Virus record (IMG/VR): IMGVR_UViG_3300025151_000146
Coordinates: 1-34,250 of that record
Strand: one strand, 5' to 3'
DNA: 34,250 nt
DNA from: a virus
The translations under genes were made by a program, and so were the position numbers. Position 1 is the first letter of the stretch. Every line of letters starts with the position of its first letter. Positions 21,636 to 30,377 of this stretch are shown here, piece after piece. A model generated the notes under the pieces. It was not told the origin of the DNA. It was given only the letters and a program-made list of their open reading frames with translations, and ran no database searches.

Positions 21636-24600
21636 ATGCCTACAGTAATCTTGGACACTGGCGCAAGAGTATTTCTTGAAGAAGACACCCCAGAAGCAAG
21701 ACAAGAAGCAAAAGAAGCATTAGCAAGAGGATCGCAAGAATATTCTTTTGTTGGTGATATAGGCAGAGGTATAGGTGCAGGTCTTGTTTCTATCCCTCAA
21801 GGTTTAACTGAGCTTGGAACAACAGGTATAGATTTATTTTTTGACACCAATATTACAGATGATGTTAATGAATATTTTGAAAGCATAAAACCTGAAGTCT
21901 CAGGTAGCGCTGGTAAAACAGCACAATTCATAACTCAGTTTGGTGTTCCAGGATTAGGTACAGTTGGCTTACTATCTAAAGCCAGTAAAGCAAAACAAAT
22001 ATTAGGCGCTAGTTTAGTTGACGGAGCAGTTGCTACAGATGATGTAACAACCATAGGAGATGTTATATTTGATAGTGAGTCTGATGAACAGAGACTAGAA
22101 AGACTTGATGGTTCAGAAAAAGCTAGTGCTAGACTACTAGAAAGATTAGGAGTTGTTGGAGAGACTGCTGGTATTATGCTAACTGCACCCGCAGCTTTAG
22201 GTTTTGTTGGTAAAAGTGCAGGTGTTTTATCAGATGCTGTTGCGCCTTTAGCTGTACCTGTAGTTAATATTGCAAGTAAAACGGCTGGTGGTCTTGGATC
22301 ATTAGCTAATAAAGCTTTTGGCGACAGTCTTAGAAAAAACTTTACATTCACAGGTAGAAATCCAAACGAATTAGTGGCTCAATTATCAGCAGGCAAAACT
22401 GCTCAACTTGGAGCTATTAAAGAAAATGTTGAGACTGTTTTTAATCAAGTACAAAATACAATAAATTTAAGCGTCAAGGGTAACAAACTAAATCAAACAG
22501 ACGCTGAAGTTCTCGCACAAAATATCCAAGACTTTATTGCCCCTCAAAGTAAATTAGGTTTTACAAACCCAAGTTTAGCTGGCAAAGAACTAGCAGATGC
22601 AGCTAATGAGCTACAACAAAACGCTTTAAAAAATATAAAAAGTTTTGAAGGGACTGGTAACAAAATAGATTACAAAGCTTTAGGAATGAGTGAAGACGTT
22701 GCCATATCTAAATTATTAGAAGACGCTAGAGGTTCAGCAAATCTTTTAGAAGGAGAGATACTAAACTTATCAGCTAAACAAGGTGATGATAATTTAACCA
22801 AACTGTTTATTCCAGATGAGGTTAGATCTGCTATTGAAGCCAACCAAGGTGTATATGGCGCTAGGTCCTATAAAGCTTATGTGGATTCAGCTAATTTTTC
22901 TGTTAGCAAAGAGCAAAGAGAAAATGCAGTTAGAGAAATACAATCAAAAATGGGCGTTTCTAAAACAGAAGCTGAAATGACTTTTGAAAACTTTTTGTCT
23001 GGTCCTGGAGCAAAAAATAAAGATATGTATAGTTTTGAAACTCCTGAAATGTTGCTAGAAGGATTAAAGTTTGGTTCTTTGAAAGGTAGAAAACTAAATG
23101 AGTTTCCAGAAGTTAGAAAAGCTTTAGGTGAAATAACAGGATATGGCGCAAAAGATTGGAAACAAGCTCTTAGAAATACAGCATTAGCGTCACAAATAAC
23201 TATGTCTAAGTTAGGCTCTTTGGTGGCTAAGTCAAAAATGTTTGATGATATTAGAATGTTAGATGAAAATGCAGCAGTTTATGGTAATCAAAAATTTTTA
23301 AAAGATTTTTCAAAGGATTTAGGAGTACCGCCAGATCAATTACAAAAGACATTTGTTAACCCAGAGGATGGACTCACTTACGTTAGATTTAATGAAGACG
23401 CTGGTGCTTTGAAAGGCTTATATGCAACAGAAACATTTCACAACTCTATCATGGGAGCAACAACAGATTTCTTAGCTAATGCCCCAGCTTTAGTAAGTCA
23501 AAGTTATAAAGGTCTATTAGCCTTAAAAGCTGGAACTCAGTATGGTAAAACTGTTTTATCTCCAACAACACAAATAAGAAACTTTACCTCTATACCATTC
23601 TTTTCTCTAATGAATGGAAACTTAGGGCCAAGTGGTAGATTTGTTGACTCAGTAAAAACTATCTTTGCTGGTCTAAGAGATCCAGGTTCTAGAGCTTTGA
23701 AAAAAGACATAATAAAAGAGGGTAAAGACTACGGCATAATACAAAGAGGTGGCGCAACTTTGGATGAAATAAAAGCTTTAACCAGATATGCTGAAGAAGA
23801 CTCGCCTTTCATACAAAAAATAACTCAAAGCGAATTTGCTAAAAAAGGTAAAAAATTAACAGGTATAGAAACTTTTGAAAAAGCTTATACCATGTCTGAT
23901 GATACTGCTCGTTACTACAACTGGAATGCTGAACAAGCTAAGTTAGCAAGAGCCATAGAAAAGTCTGGTGCAGATGATGTCATCCCTGTAGGTTCAGCTA
24001 GAGCTAGTGTTGACCTAAAAGATTTAGTAAGACAAACAGACAAGGGTCCTGTTATTAGAGTGGGAGATTTAACAGGAGATAATTTAGATAAATTTTTAAA
24101 AGCAGAGGCAGCAGAAATAGCTTTGAACACAGTGCCAACGTACTCTCGTGTTCCAGATGCAGTTAAGGCTATGAAATATTTTCCTTTGCTTGGTAACTTT
24201 ATAGCATTCCCATCAGAGATAATAAGAAATACTTTTAATACTTTAGCTAGAGCTAGTAAAGAAATGGCTAGTGGTAACGCTGAGTTAGCTAAAATTGGTT
24301 CTAGAAGAATAGCTGGTGCTTTTACTGTAACAACAGGTTTACCTATAGCCTTAACCAATACAGCAAATGCGTTAACTGGAGTAGATCAAGAAAAAGTAGA
24401 CGCCTATAAAAGATCTTTTGCTGCTCCTTGGGACAAAGCTTCTACACTAATACCTGTTGGTTCAGACGAAAATGGCAACCCAACTGGTTTTTATAACTTT
24501 AGTTACACAAACCCATACGACTATTTGCAAAGACCAGTTAGAGCCTTGATGATGGAAATAGAAAAAGGCAATAGAAATGAGGCGTCTTTAATGGATGTAA

Positions 24601-25535
24601 CTACTAGAGCTACTTTCTCAGCTTTTCAAGAATTATTTTCTCCATTTTATGAACCATCTTTAGGCATAAACTCCATACTACAAGCCTATAACGGAGAAAC
24701 AGACACTGGAAGAAGAATATGGACAAACAGTGATAATAGTGGAGAGAAAGTTGTAAAAGGGCTTGTTCATATAATTGATGAAATAGCACCATCTGTTGTT
24801 CCATACAACATTTCAGTAGACCCTGGCTCTGGATTACCGCTAGGTATTAGATTTGACCCAAAAGATATTGTTACAGCGACTAGCAGTATTTTTGGCGGAA
24901 CAGATGGAAAGGGTGATGATAAATTAATTAATAGACAAGGCAGAAAAATTGACCCAGCAGAAACATTAGTTCAAGCATTTAGTGGATTAAAAGTTATAAA
25001 ACCACAAATAGAAAAATCTTTAAGGTACAAAGGCTTTCAAACCAATGACATTATAAGAGATTCATCAAATCAATTTAATAGAGTTTTGCGGTCAGCAGAT
25101 GAAAGATCAGCAGATGAATTTTTAAGAGCTTATATAAATGCAAATCAAGACAGATATAATGGATTAAGAGATTTATATACAGCCATAGAAGATGCTTATT
25201 CACTTGGTTTAGATTACAACCAAATAAATACTGAGTTAAAAAATTCAAAAGTAGCTAACAGAGATTTAGTTATGAAAAACTTATTTAAACCTATGGACTT
25301 AAATAAAGATTTAATATCTCAAGCACTTTACTCTAATTATCAAAAAGCCAGACAACCTGTTCCTGTTGAGGCGCTAGAGGTAGCAAGACAACAAATGTCT
25401 CAAGAATCATTAGTAGGAGCTTTAGATCCTGTTAACTTTATTCAACCTCAAGACGTATCACAACAACCTAGTCAAACTCAAGGTGGGTTTTTAAGAGATT
25501 TAGAACTTAGAAAACTACTAGGTATTTCTAACTAA
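21636..25535 (+). CDS. Very large internal virion / DNA ejection protein, 1299 aa
   Basis: The longest frame in the window. The first 30 residues (VILDTGARVFLEEDTPEARQ) form a small domain, then a GIGAGLVSIPQGLTELG membrane-like stretch, a helical body, and near residues 840-880 a passage MKYFPLLGNFIAFPSEIIRN that I recall as conserved in large internal proteins of marine podoviruses. The C-terminus is helical and glutamine-rich. Size and position (last of the late operon) correspond to the large ejected protein of T7 (gp16), but I see no transglycosylase motif. It should form a channel or help DNA entry. It ends by sharing its stop with a convergent gene. Confidence 0.7.
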   Translation: MPTVILDTGARVFLEEDTPEARQEAKEALARGSQEYSFVGDIGRGIGAGLVSIPQGLTELGTTGIDLFFDTNITDDVNEYFESIKPEVSGSAGKTAQFITQFGVPGLGTVGLLSKASKAKQILGASLVDGAVATDDVTTIGDVIFDSESDEQRLERLDGSEKASARLLERLGVVGETAGIMLTAPAALGFVGKSAGVLSDAVAPLAVPVVNIASKTAGGLGSLANKAFGDSLRKNFTFTGRNPNELVAQLSAGKTAQLGAIKENVETVFNQVQNTINLSVKGNKLNQTDAEVLAQNIQDFIAPQSKLGFTNPSLAGKELADAANELQQNALKNIKSFEGTGNKIDYKALGMSEDVAISKLLEDARGSANLLEGEILNLSAKQGDDNLTKLFIPDEVRSAIEANQGVYGARSYKAYVDSANFSVSKEQRENAVREIQSKMGVSKTEAEMTFENFLSGPGAKNKDMYSFETPEMLLEGLKFGSLKGRKLNEFPEVRKALGEITGYGAKDWKQALRNTALASQITMSKLGSLVAKSKMFDDIRMLDENAAVYGNQKFLKDFSKDLGVPPDQLQKTFVNPEDGLTYVRFNEDAGALKGLYATETFHNSIMGATTDFLANAPALVSQSYKGLLALKAGTQYGKTVLSPTTQIRNFTSIPFFSLMNGNLGPSGRFVDSVKTIFAGLRDPGSRALKKDIIKEGKDYGIIQRGGATLDEIKALTRYAEEDSPFIQKITQSEFAKKGKKLTGIETFEKAYTMSDDTARYYNWNAEQAKLARAIEKSGADDVIPVGSARASVDLKDLVRQTDKGPVIRVGDLTGDNLDKFLKAEAAEIALNTVPTYSRVPDAVKAMKYFPLLGNFIAFPSEIIRNTFNTLARASKEMASGNAELAKIGSRRIAGAFTVTTGLPIALTNTANALTGVDQEKVDAYKRSFAAPWDKASTLIPVGSDENGNPTGFYNFSYTNPYDYLQRPVRALMMEIEKGNRNEASLMDVTTRATFSAFQELFSPFYEPSLGINSILQAYNGETDTGRRIWTNSDNSGEKVVKGLVHIIDEIAPSVVPYNISVDPGSGLPLGIRFDPKDIVTATSSIFGGTDGKGDDKLINRQGRKIDPAETLVQAFSGLKVIKPQIEKSLRYKGFQTNDIIRDSSNQFNRVLRSADERSADEFLRAYINANQDRYNGLRDLYTAIEDAYSLGLDYNQINTELKNSKVANRDLVMKNLFKPMDLNKDLISQALYSNYQKARQPVPVEALEVARQQMSQESLVGALDPVNFIQPQDVSQQPSQTQGGFLRDLELRKLLGISN

Positions 25536-26644
25536 AAAGGCACATCTTTATATTTATCTTCTTCTTCGATATTAGAAATGCTTTGTAAAGTTATTGGCCC
25601 AAAGTTTTTCATAGAACCTGTTTTCATTTCATTAAGATTATCAATAACAGACCTTGGATAATTATTGTTAACTATATGTATTAATTCTTTGCTCGAATAA
25701 TTATTAGGTGTTTTGCCACTAATTTTCTCTGAACTATTAATGATAGTTATATCTTCGTGCTTATATTCCACACTACTATCAGTTTTATTTATGCAACGAG
25801 CAGAAATCAATTCTGGGACGAAGTTATGTCTAGGGCATGCTTTTAGTTGTCTTTCTACAGTTAAATTACGTTTGTGGCTATTACAGAACCAAGTTGGATC
25901 CTCGCCATCTGTTTTTGGTTGTGCAAATCTACAGTTGCGACAGTTAATGTTAGTAGGAAGTTTTTTGCCCAGATATATGTCTTGTTGTTCTTTGGACATA
26001 AAAGACCTAATACGATAATCAGTTTCTGGTATTCTATTTTCTGGTGGTTCTTGTGACTCTACTATTCTTTTAGCTTTTTCTAAATATAAATCGTAAAGCT
26101 CTTCGTCAAAATCAATAATCTCGGTATATAAGTCAGAGTTATTTTTATTATAAACAATACTTATACATCTCTTTAATTTAAACATGCCCATATAAAGATG
26201 GACTTGTGCTTTATATTCTTGAGACCAGTCACAATAACTACCTAGTTTTTTTAATTCACTAAATCTTCTGTCATTAGCAGTTTTAAATTCTAGTAAGTAA
26301 GTTTCGTCAGGATTTAAGCCTGGTATATTTTTAGCCAAGCCATCTATATGCCCACTAACATGGCCACCAAAAGCTTTAGCTCCAAACTGTTTGCCATCTT
26401 TAGTCTTATCATATATTTTTGCGCCTTTAATCTTGCGCATTTTTTCTACTAAATGATCTTCTAATAAATTACCAAGGTCTAACAACCTAGAAACTCTAGG
26501 CTCTACATCTATAGGCATAGACCATCTGAAGATAAACCAAAGCATTCTGTCATTCTCAGAACCTATTTGACTGACTCCTAAGTAATGTCTTGGCGTAAAC
26601 TTTTCTTTTTCTTCTAGATCATCAAAGACTTTGTTAATGCTCAT
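25532..26644 (-). CDS. PD-(D/E)XK exonuclease, RecB/Cas4-like
   Basis: A 370-aa nuclease. Motif positions: GNLLEDHLVEKM (E62), GGHVSGHIDG (H99, D101), LLEFKTAN (E119-x-K121) and QVHLYM (Q147), which is the RecB-type PD-(D/E)XK core. Four cysteines at about 235, 238, 254 and 270 (C-x2-C-x15-C-x15-C) suggest a metal or iron-sulfur site as in Cas4/AddB relatives, though the spacing differs. Residues 275-370 are an extension that ends EEEDKYKDVPF, similar to the SSB C-terminal tail. Clustered with Sak4-like ATPase, SSB-like protein and helicase, it probably resects DNA ends for recombination-dependent replication. Translation overlaps the helicase by 4 bases. Confidence 0.85.
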   Translation of the reverse strand: MSINKVFDDLEEKEKFTPRHYLGVSQIGSENDRMLWFIFRWSMPIDVEPRVSRLLDLGNLLEDHLVEKMRKIKGAKIYDKTKDGKQFGAKAFGGHVSGHIDGLAKNIPGLNPDETYLLEFKTANDRRFSELKKLGSYCDWSQEYKAQVHLYMGMFKLKRCISIVYNKNNSDLYTEIIDFDEELYDLYLEKAKRIVESQEPPENRIPETDYRIRSFMSKEQQDIYLGKKLPTNINCRNCRFAQPKTDGEDPTWFCNSHKRNLTVERQLKACPRHNFVPELISARCINKTDSSVEYKHEDITIINSSEKISGKTPNNYSSKELIHIVNNNYPRSVIDNLNEMKTGSMKNFGPITLQSISNIEEEDKYKDVPF

Positions 26645-28305
26645 AGCTTTATAAGTTTGTTCTCTTTGTTTCTAATACCGATAATGTTCTCATAACTGCC
26701 CTCTGTTCTCAAGACTACCTCTTGTATTGTATCAAATGCACCATTATTTATAAGTTCTGTTGCCATCCAAGGTTGTTTAGGGGCTGTCCACTCTGGAGCA
26801 ATCTTACGCCAACGGCTTACTGCCATGTTGTGAGCGTTAGGATGTCCAAACATAAGAGCCATCTTCTTGGCAAAGAACTCGTCTTTTAAGGTAAATATTA
26901 CACAACAATACTCATTGCCACTTTTAGACTTTTTAGTTACAGCAAATATATCAGAAACTCCTTTTACTCTTGGTTTTGATTTTGCTTTCTCGTCTGAAAG
27001 CACAGCTTGTCTTTGAGCTTTTGTTCTTTTAGCTGCCTTTCTTTCTTTAATCGTTACTAATGTTTTTGTTTTTGCAATAACAAACTTTGAATTACACTCA
27101 GAACATCTAGTGGCGCTAGGACTATTAACAGCATTACAAGTTGCACATATCTTGGGCCTGTAACGAGATGAACTTTGTTCTGGCTTGACCTCATCTAAAC
27201 ATCCATGACGGGCAACATTCTCACCATAGTCTAGTAATAAACAGTTTTCTTTGTTTGGGTGTAAACGCATACCTCTACCACACATTTGCACATACAATCC
27301 TGGGCTTTCTGTTGGTCTAAGCAGTGCAATACAATCTGTTCTTGGAGCATCCCAACCCTCTGTTAAAACTCCGACATTACACAAGGCATGAATCTTACCA
27401 TCCTCAAAGTCTTGCAGTATTTGTTCACGTTCTGCTTTTGGCGTTTCTCCTGTGACACATGCAGCAGCTATGCCTTGAGCCTGTAGGAAAGATGTCATTT
27501 TCAAAGCGTGTAGCACTGAAACACAAAAGAATACTGTAGCAGTTCTGCCCTTGGTATATGCTGACTCAAGCCAATCTGAAATTATTTCAGTAATAGTTTC
27601 ATCAATCATAGCTACTTTTTCTAATTCTTTTTCTCTGAAGTCACCATTCTTAAACTTAAGCTTTACTTGACTGGCATCTATAATTGCATCTTCTTTTACT
27701 GCAAAAGCAGACAGCCTAGATAGAAAGCCTTTGTTAATTAGTTCTGGTATAGAAACAGAGTAAGCAAGACCTTTAAAGAAATGATCTTTTCTACCACCAT
27801 AGATAAGTCCTTGTCCCATTCTGTAGGGGGTAGCAGTACAACCCATGACACGCATAGGTTTAAGATGGGACAAGGCACTTATTATTTTTTTGTATCTGGT
27901 AAAACCTTGAGGGGGTATGTTGTGGGCTTCATCAATAATCATATAATCAAATGAACCAACTGCCTCTAATCTTTTAGGCGATGCTAAAGTGTCTCTACTT
28001 GCTATCAGTATTTGTGAGTCGGTATCAAATCTTTTCATACCAGCAGCCAAGACTCCAACAGGAGCTTTGGGCCATACTGATTTAAGTTTTTGTTCTGCTT
28101 GAGCTACTAATTCTTTTCTATGTGCCATAACCAAGAATCTAGCTTGAGGATTTTTTTGCAATACTTCCATAATGAAGTTACAAAATATAATTGTTTTACC
28201 AGCTGCTGTTGGCAAACATATCAAAGCATTGTCTCCTGGCTCTTTGGTATCAAACCATTTGTGTAAGGAGTCTATTGCTTGTCTTTGATAGTATCTTAGT
28301 TTCAA
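26641..28305 (-). CDS. SF2 DEAH-box DNA helicase
   Basis: A 554-aa helicase with PTAAGKT (Walker A, 32-38), IIDEAH (DEAH at 125-128), GCTATPYR (motif III), and the C-terminal RecA lobe with CGRGMRLHP (motif VI; about 330). Near 385-410 there is a CxxC...CxxC zinc finger (CATCNAVNSPSATRCSECN). Overall order matches UvsW/RadD-like branch-migration helicases. The last 100 residues read like a separate small domain (KSGNEYCCVIFTLKDEFFAK). It would work with the recombination proteins upstream. Start and stop overlap neighbours by 4 bases each. Confidence 0.9.
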   Translation of the reverse strand: MKLRYYQRQAIDSLHKWFDTKEPGDNALICLPTAAGKTIIFCNFIMEVLQKNPQARFLVMAHRKELVAQAEQKLKSVWPKAPVGVLAAGMKRFDTDSQILIASRDTLASPKRLEAVGSFDYMIIDEAHNIPPQGFTRYKKIISALSHLKPMRVMGCTATPYRMGQGLIYGGRKDHFFKGLAYSVSIPELINKGFLSRLSAFAVKEDAIIDASQVKLKFKNGDFREKELEKVAMIDETITEIISDWLESAYTKGRTATVFFCVSVLHALKMTSFLQAQGIAAACVTGETPKAEREQILQDFEDGKIHALCNVGVLTEGWDAPRTDCIALLRPTESPGLYVQMCGRGMRLHPNKENCLLLDYGENVARHGCLDEVKPEQSSSRYRPKICATCNAVNSPSATRCSECNSKFVIAKTKTLVTIKERKAAKRTKAQRQAVLSDEKAKSKPRVKGVSDIFAVTKKSKSGNEYCCVIFTLKDEFFAKKMALMFGHPNAHNMAVSRWRKIAPEWTAPKQPWMATELINNGAFDTIQEVVLRTEGSYENIIGIRNKENKLIKL

Positions 28306-28619
28306 TGAATCGTATTTTCTTTTATATACCCATCGGCATAAAAGGTGTTCAACATGTCATTTACATCTAGGTTTTCATTTTCCATTTTCTCTGTAATCAA
28401 GGCACTAATAGCGTGTACCACTTGAGTTGGGTTTTCAGAGTAATGAAATCCTATATCTAATGCAAAGCTCATCAAGGCTATGATCGAAGACTCAACATCT
28501 TGGCCATCAGCAACCCATTCGTCTAAACATTTTTGTAGGTCTTCAGTTACTCTGTCTACGCATGTAGCGTCCAGTGATTTTAGATAAGAACCTTTGGACT
28601 TTTTTAGTTTCATAGTCAT
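28302..28619 (-). CDS. Hypothetical helical protein, 105 aa
   Basis: A mostly helical acidic protein (DRVTEDLQKCLDEWVADGQD; ESSIIALMSFALDIGFHYSE; AISALITEKMENENLD). The start ATG 28619 lies 77 bases inside the upstream 75-aa gene, in another frame, and I see no ribosome-binding site for it; no other in-frame ATG gives a sensible start until deep inside. Because it ends in the 4-base overlap typical of this operon, and the sequence looks protein-like to its end, I treat it as real. I do not recognise the family. Confidence 0.65.
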   Translation of the reverse strand: MTMKLKKSKGSYLKSLDATCVDRVTEDLQKCLDEWVADGQDVESSIIALMSFALDIGFHYSENPTQVVHAISALITEKMENENLDVNDMLNTFYADGYIKENTIH

Positions 28620-28770
28620 AGTTTACATTTAATATTAAGTTTTTAGTATTATCCACCCTTTCTTCAAGATTAGATGGCATTATAGGATATGTCTTTTCAA
28701 GCTCTATTATAAGATCTGTCACAGACACTAACGTATTTTTTAAATCAATTTCTAAATCATCTTTAAACAT
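28543..28770 (-). CDS. Small helical hypothetical protein, 75 aa
   Basis: ATG 28770 is preceded by TTGGAG about 6 nt away. The product starts FKDDLEIDLKNTLVSVTDLI, is largely helical and turns basic at its end (KITGRYMRRQSN). It overlaps the following gene by 77 bases in a different frame, unusual for this operon; the C-terminal 25 residues may therefore be constrained by the neighbour, or one of the two starts is wrong. No family recognised. It is the first gene after the structured gap 28784-28894. Confidence 0.6.
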   Translation of the reverse strand: MFKDDLEIDLKNTLVSVTDLIIELEKTYPIMPSNLEERVDNTKNLILNVNYDYETKKVQRFLSKITGRYMRRQSN

Positions 28771-28783
28771 ATTTTCTCCAAGT

Positions 28784-28894
28784 CTTAGTGTGTTTTAGTG
28801 TGCTGAAAAATAAGGCATCTTTTTAAAGCCTTCTCGGAGTACACACTAAAACTAAGGCAGCACTAAGAAACTACCTGGAATACTTAACTCCGAG
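28784..28894 (-). promoter_or_regulatory. Nested and competing inverted repeats between SSB-like gene and the 75-aa gene
   Basis: Arms seen on the plus strand: CTTAGTG 28784-28790 with CACTAAG 28861-28867; TTTTAGTGTG 28793-28802 with CACACTAAAA 28842-28851; AAGGC 28812-28816 with GCCTT 28828-28832; CTCGGAGT 28833-28840 with ACTCCGAG 28887-28894. The first three nest, the fourth competes with them. Read in the operon (minus) direction the inner AAGGC/GCCTT hairpin is followed by ATTTTT, like a weak terminator. The 127-nt gap has no gene. Attenuator, RNA processing site or origin are possible. Confidence 0.7.
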
Positions 28895-28897
28895 TTA

Positions 28898-29413
28898 TTA
28901 TTCGTCCCAATCAAAATCGTCATCATCAGCACTTTCAGAGCTATCTGATTTTTTCTCTGTCTTTGCTGGTTTCTTACTAGCAACCTTTTTCTCACTAGGG
29001 ATATATGACGCTATCCTGTTTGAGTCTTCGTATTTAGTTCCATCATCTTTCTCAGTACCAGGCTCCACTTTAACTTTCGCTAAGAATGAAACATTCATCA
29101 TGGATTCTAATTCTTCCATACCAAAAGCATTAACATCTGGATCTAGTCCCATAGACCTTCTCCACTGTCTAAGCTTTTGTGTAGAAATATTTAGACCATT
29201 ACCTTCGAGCATAAAATGCTCCCAGATTTTTCGTCCTGAAAAATTAGGTCCAACGACATCGAACTCTACTTTAATCATTCGATTGCCACTGGCTTTACTC
29301 TGCGTGTGTTGCCAGGTGCTACCCTGCAACTCATATTCACCTGCTGGCATAGCACCAATAGGAGAATCATCATCTTCGACATTAGTCAAATCCAAGTTAA
29401 AATCTTGGCTCAT
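28898..29413 (-). CDS. SSB-like protein, DUF669 family
   Basis: A 171-aa protein with ADVDD-like start (NLTNVED region aside), then IGAMPAGEYELQGSTWQHT, a strand region RMIKVEFDVVGPNFSGRKIW, and KLRQWRRSMGLDP, matching the DUF669 family as I recall it; this family is considered an SSB-type OB-fold protein in phage recombination modules. The C-terminus is lysine-rich then acidic (SADDDDFDWDE), the usual layout of an SSB tail that recruits partners. AAGGA precedes ATG 29413 by about 10 nt. It would coat single-stranded DNA and load the Sak4-like ATPase encoded just upstream. Confidence 0.85.
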   Translation of the reverse strand: MSQDFNLDLTNVEDDDSPIGAMPAGEYELQGSTWQHTQSKASGNRMIKVEFDVVGPNFSGRKIWEHFMLEGNGLNISTQKLRQWRRSMGLDPDVNAFGMEELESMMNVSFLAKVKVEPGTEKDDGTKYEDSNRIASYIPSEKKVASKKPAKTEKKSDSSESADDDDFDWDE

Positions 29414-29418
29414 AATAT

Positions 29419-30180
29419 TTATCCTTCCTTAATCTTTTTTAAAGATTGTTTAAATGCTGCAAGAAACGCAGACCAATCTAGGTCTATAGGCATAGCGCCT
29501 AAATCCACTCTAGATTTTGCATCAAATGCTGCCGTAAATTTATGAAACAACTTACGCTTGCCATAAGACACAGCACGAGTTGTTTCTTTAAACCCTTGTC
29601 CACTTGTACGAGTTGATACCTCGTAGTTTGCAAACAAGTTAAAGTCAACCCACTCACGAATCAAAGCCGAAACTTTTTTGTGGGTGTTCATTTCCCAACG
29701 ATCATAAGGCTCACGCTCTGGGTCGTTGAATGTTCTTATTGCTACATGAGATAAAAGGACTATGTGCATCTTCTTTTTATCTTGTAGAGCATCAAATAAA
29801 CGTAGTAGTTTGTGAAACAATTCGGCTGCCTCAACAAACCCCTTACCAAAACCTATGGCTTCGATAGATTTTACTGAATGGTTTTGACAAACTTTTTCAT
29901 GTATAAGTTTCTCTGCCCAATCAGTTGTATCGAATACTAAAGTTTTGTATTCATGTTCATCTTCATAAAGACTTTGCACTTGCTTTACTATTTCATCGTA
30001 AGACTTGCACAAAGGAAAAGAATCAACATCTAAAAACTTAGTGCCGTCCTCTGTCTTAATAAAGATTGGTTTTGGTGCTTTAGATGCAAAGGTAGTTTTA
30101 CCTATGCCGTCAGTTCCTGAAATATTTATTTTCAGTGCAGGGACTTTTAGTCCTGATTGAACGCTTTGTAGTAGACTCAT
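29419..30180 (-). CDS. Sak4-like RecA-fold ATPase (AAA_24)
   Basis: A 253-aa P-loop ATPase with GTDGIGKTT (Walker A, about 22-30), a conserved FIKTEDGTKFLDV turn, TLVFDTTDW (Walker B, 80-88) and HIVLLSHV. This layout is the AAA_24/Sak4 family of single-strand annealing or strand-exchange proteins encoded next to SSB-like genes in phages. In this operon it would pair single strands produced by the RecB-like nuclease. It starts by an ATGA overlap with the preceding small gene and is followed 5 nt later by the SSB-like gene region. Confidence 0.85.
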   Translation of the reverse strand: MSLLQSVQSGLKVPALKINISGTDGIGKTTFASKAPKPIFIKTEDGTKFLDVDSFPLCKSYDEIVKQVQSLYEDEHEYKTLVFDTTDWAEKLIHEKVCQNHSVKSIEAIGFGKGFVEAAELFHKLLRLFDALQDKKKMHIVLLSHVAIRTFNDPEREPYDRWEMNTHKKVSALIREWVDFNLFANYEVSTRTSGQGFKETTRAVSYGKRKLFHKFTAAFDAKSRVDLGAMPIDLDWSAFLAAFKQSLKKIKEG

Positions 30181-30377
30181 ATTAATTTCTCCTCTTTGAT
30201 TTTTTCAATACCTTTTTCCATTATAGTTCTAATGGCATCAGATCTTGTCATCTTAAAAGTTACACCATATTTATTAGTAACAGCAGACTCGTCTACTAAC
30301 TTGTCTGCAAATTCTAGGTGTTCATACGGAAATCTGTAGCCAATGCTATCAGATAGTTTTGTTTTTGATTTAATCAT
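30177..30377 (-). CDS. Small ribbon-helix-helix-like protein, 66 aa
   Basis: The C-terminal half VTFKMTRSDAIRTIMEKGIE has the strand-then-helix pattern of ribbon-helix-helix regulators (short strand, then SDAIRxxxxxGI), and the N-terminal half is amphipathic. Such proteins are usually dimeric DNA-binding repressors. The gene overlaps both neighbours by 4 bases and lies second in the leftward operon, a normal place for an early regulator. The assignment rests on a short pattern; an unrelated helical protein is possible. Confidence 0.6.
   Translation of the reverse strand: MIKSKTKLSDSIGYRFPYEHLEFADKLVDESAVTNKYGVTFKMTRSDAIRTIMEKGIEKIKEEKLI

Noticed and set aside
21636-25535. Transglycosylase domain in the 1299-aa protein, as in T7 gp16
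   Set aside because: I found no lytic transglycosylase signature (catalytic Glu in an E-S-x-F/N type context) near the N-terminus or elsewhere.
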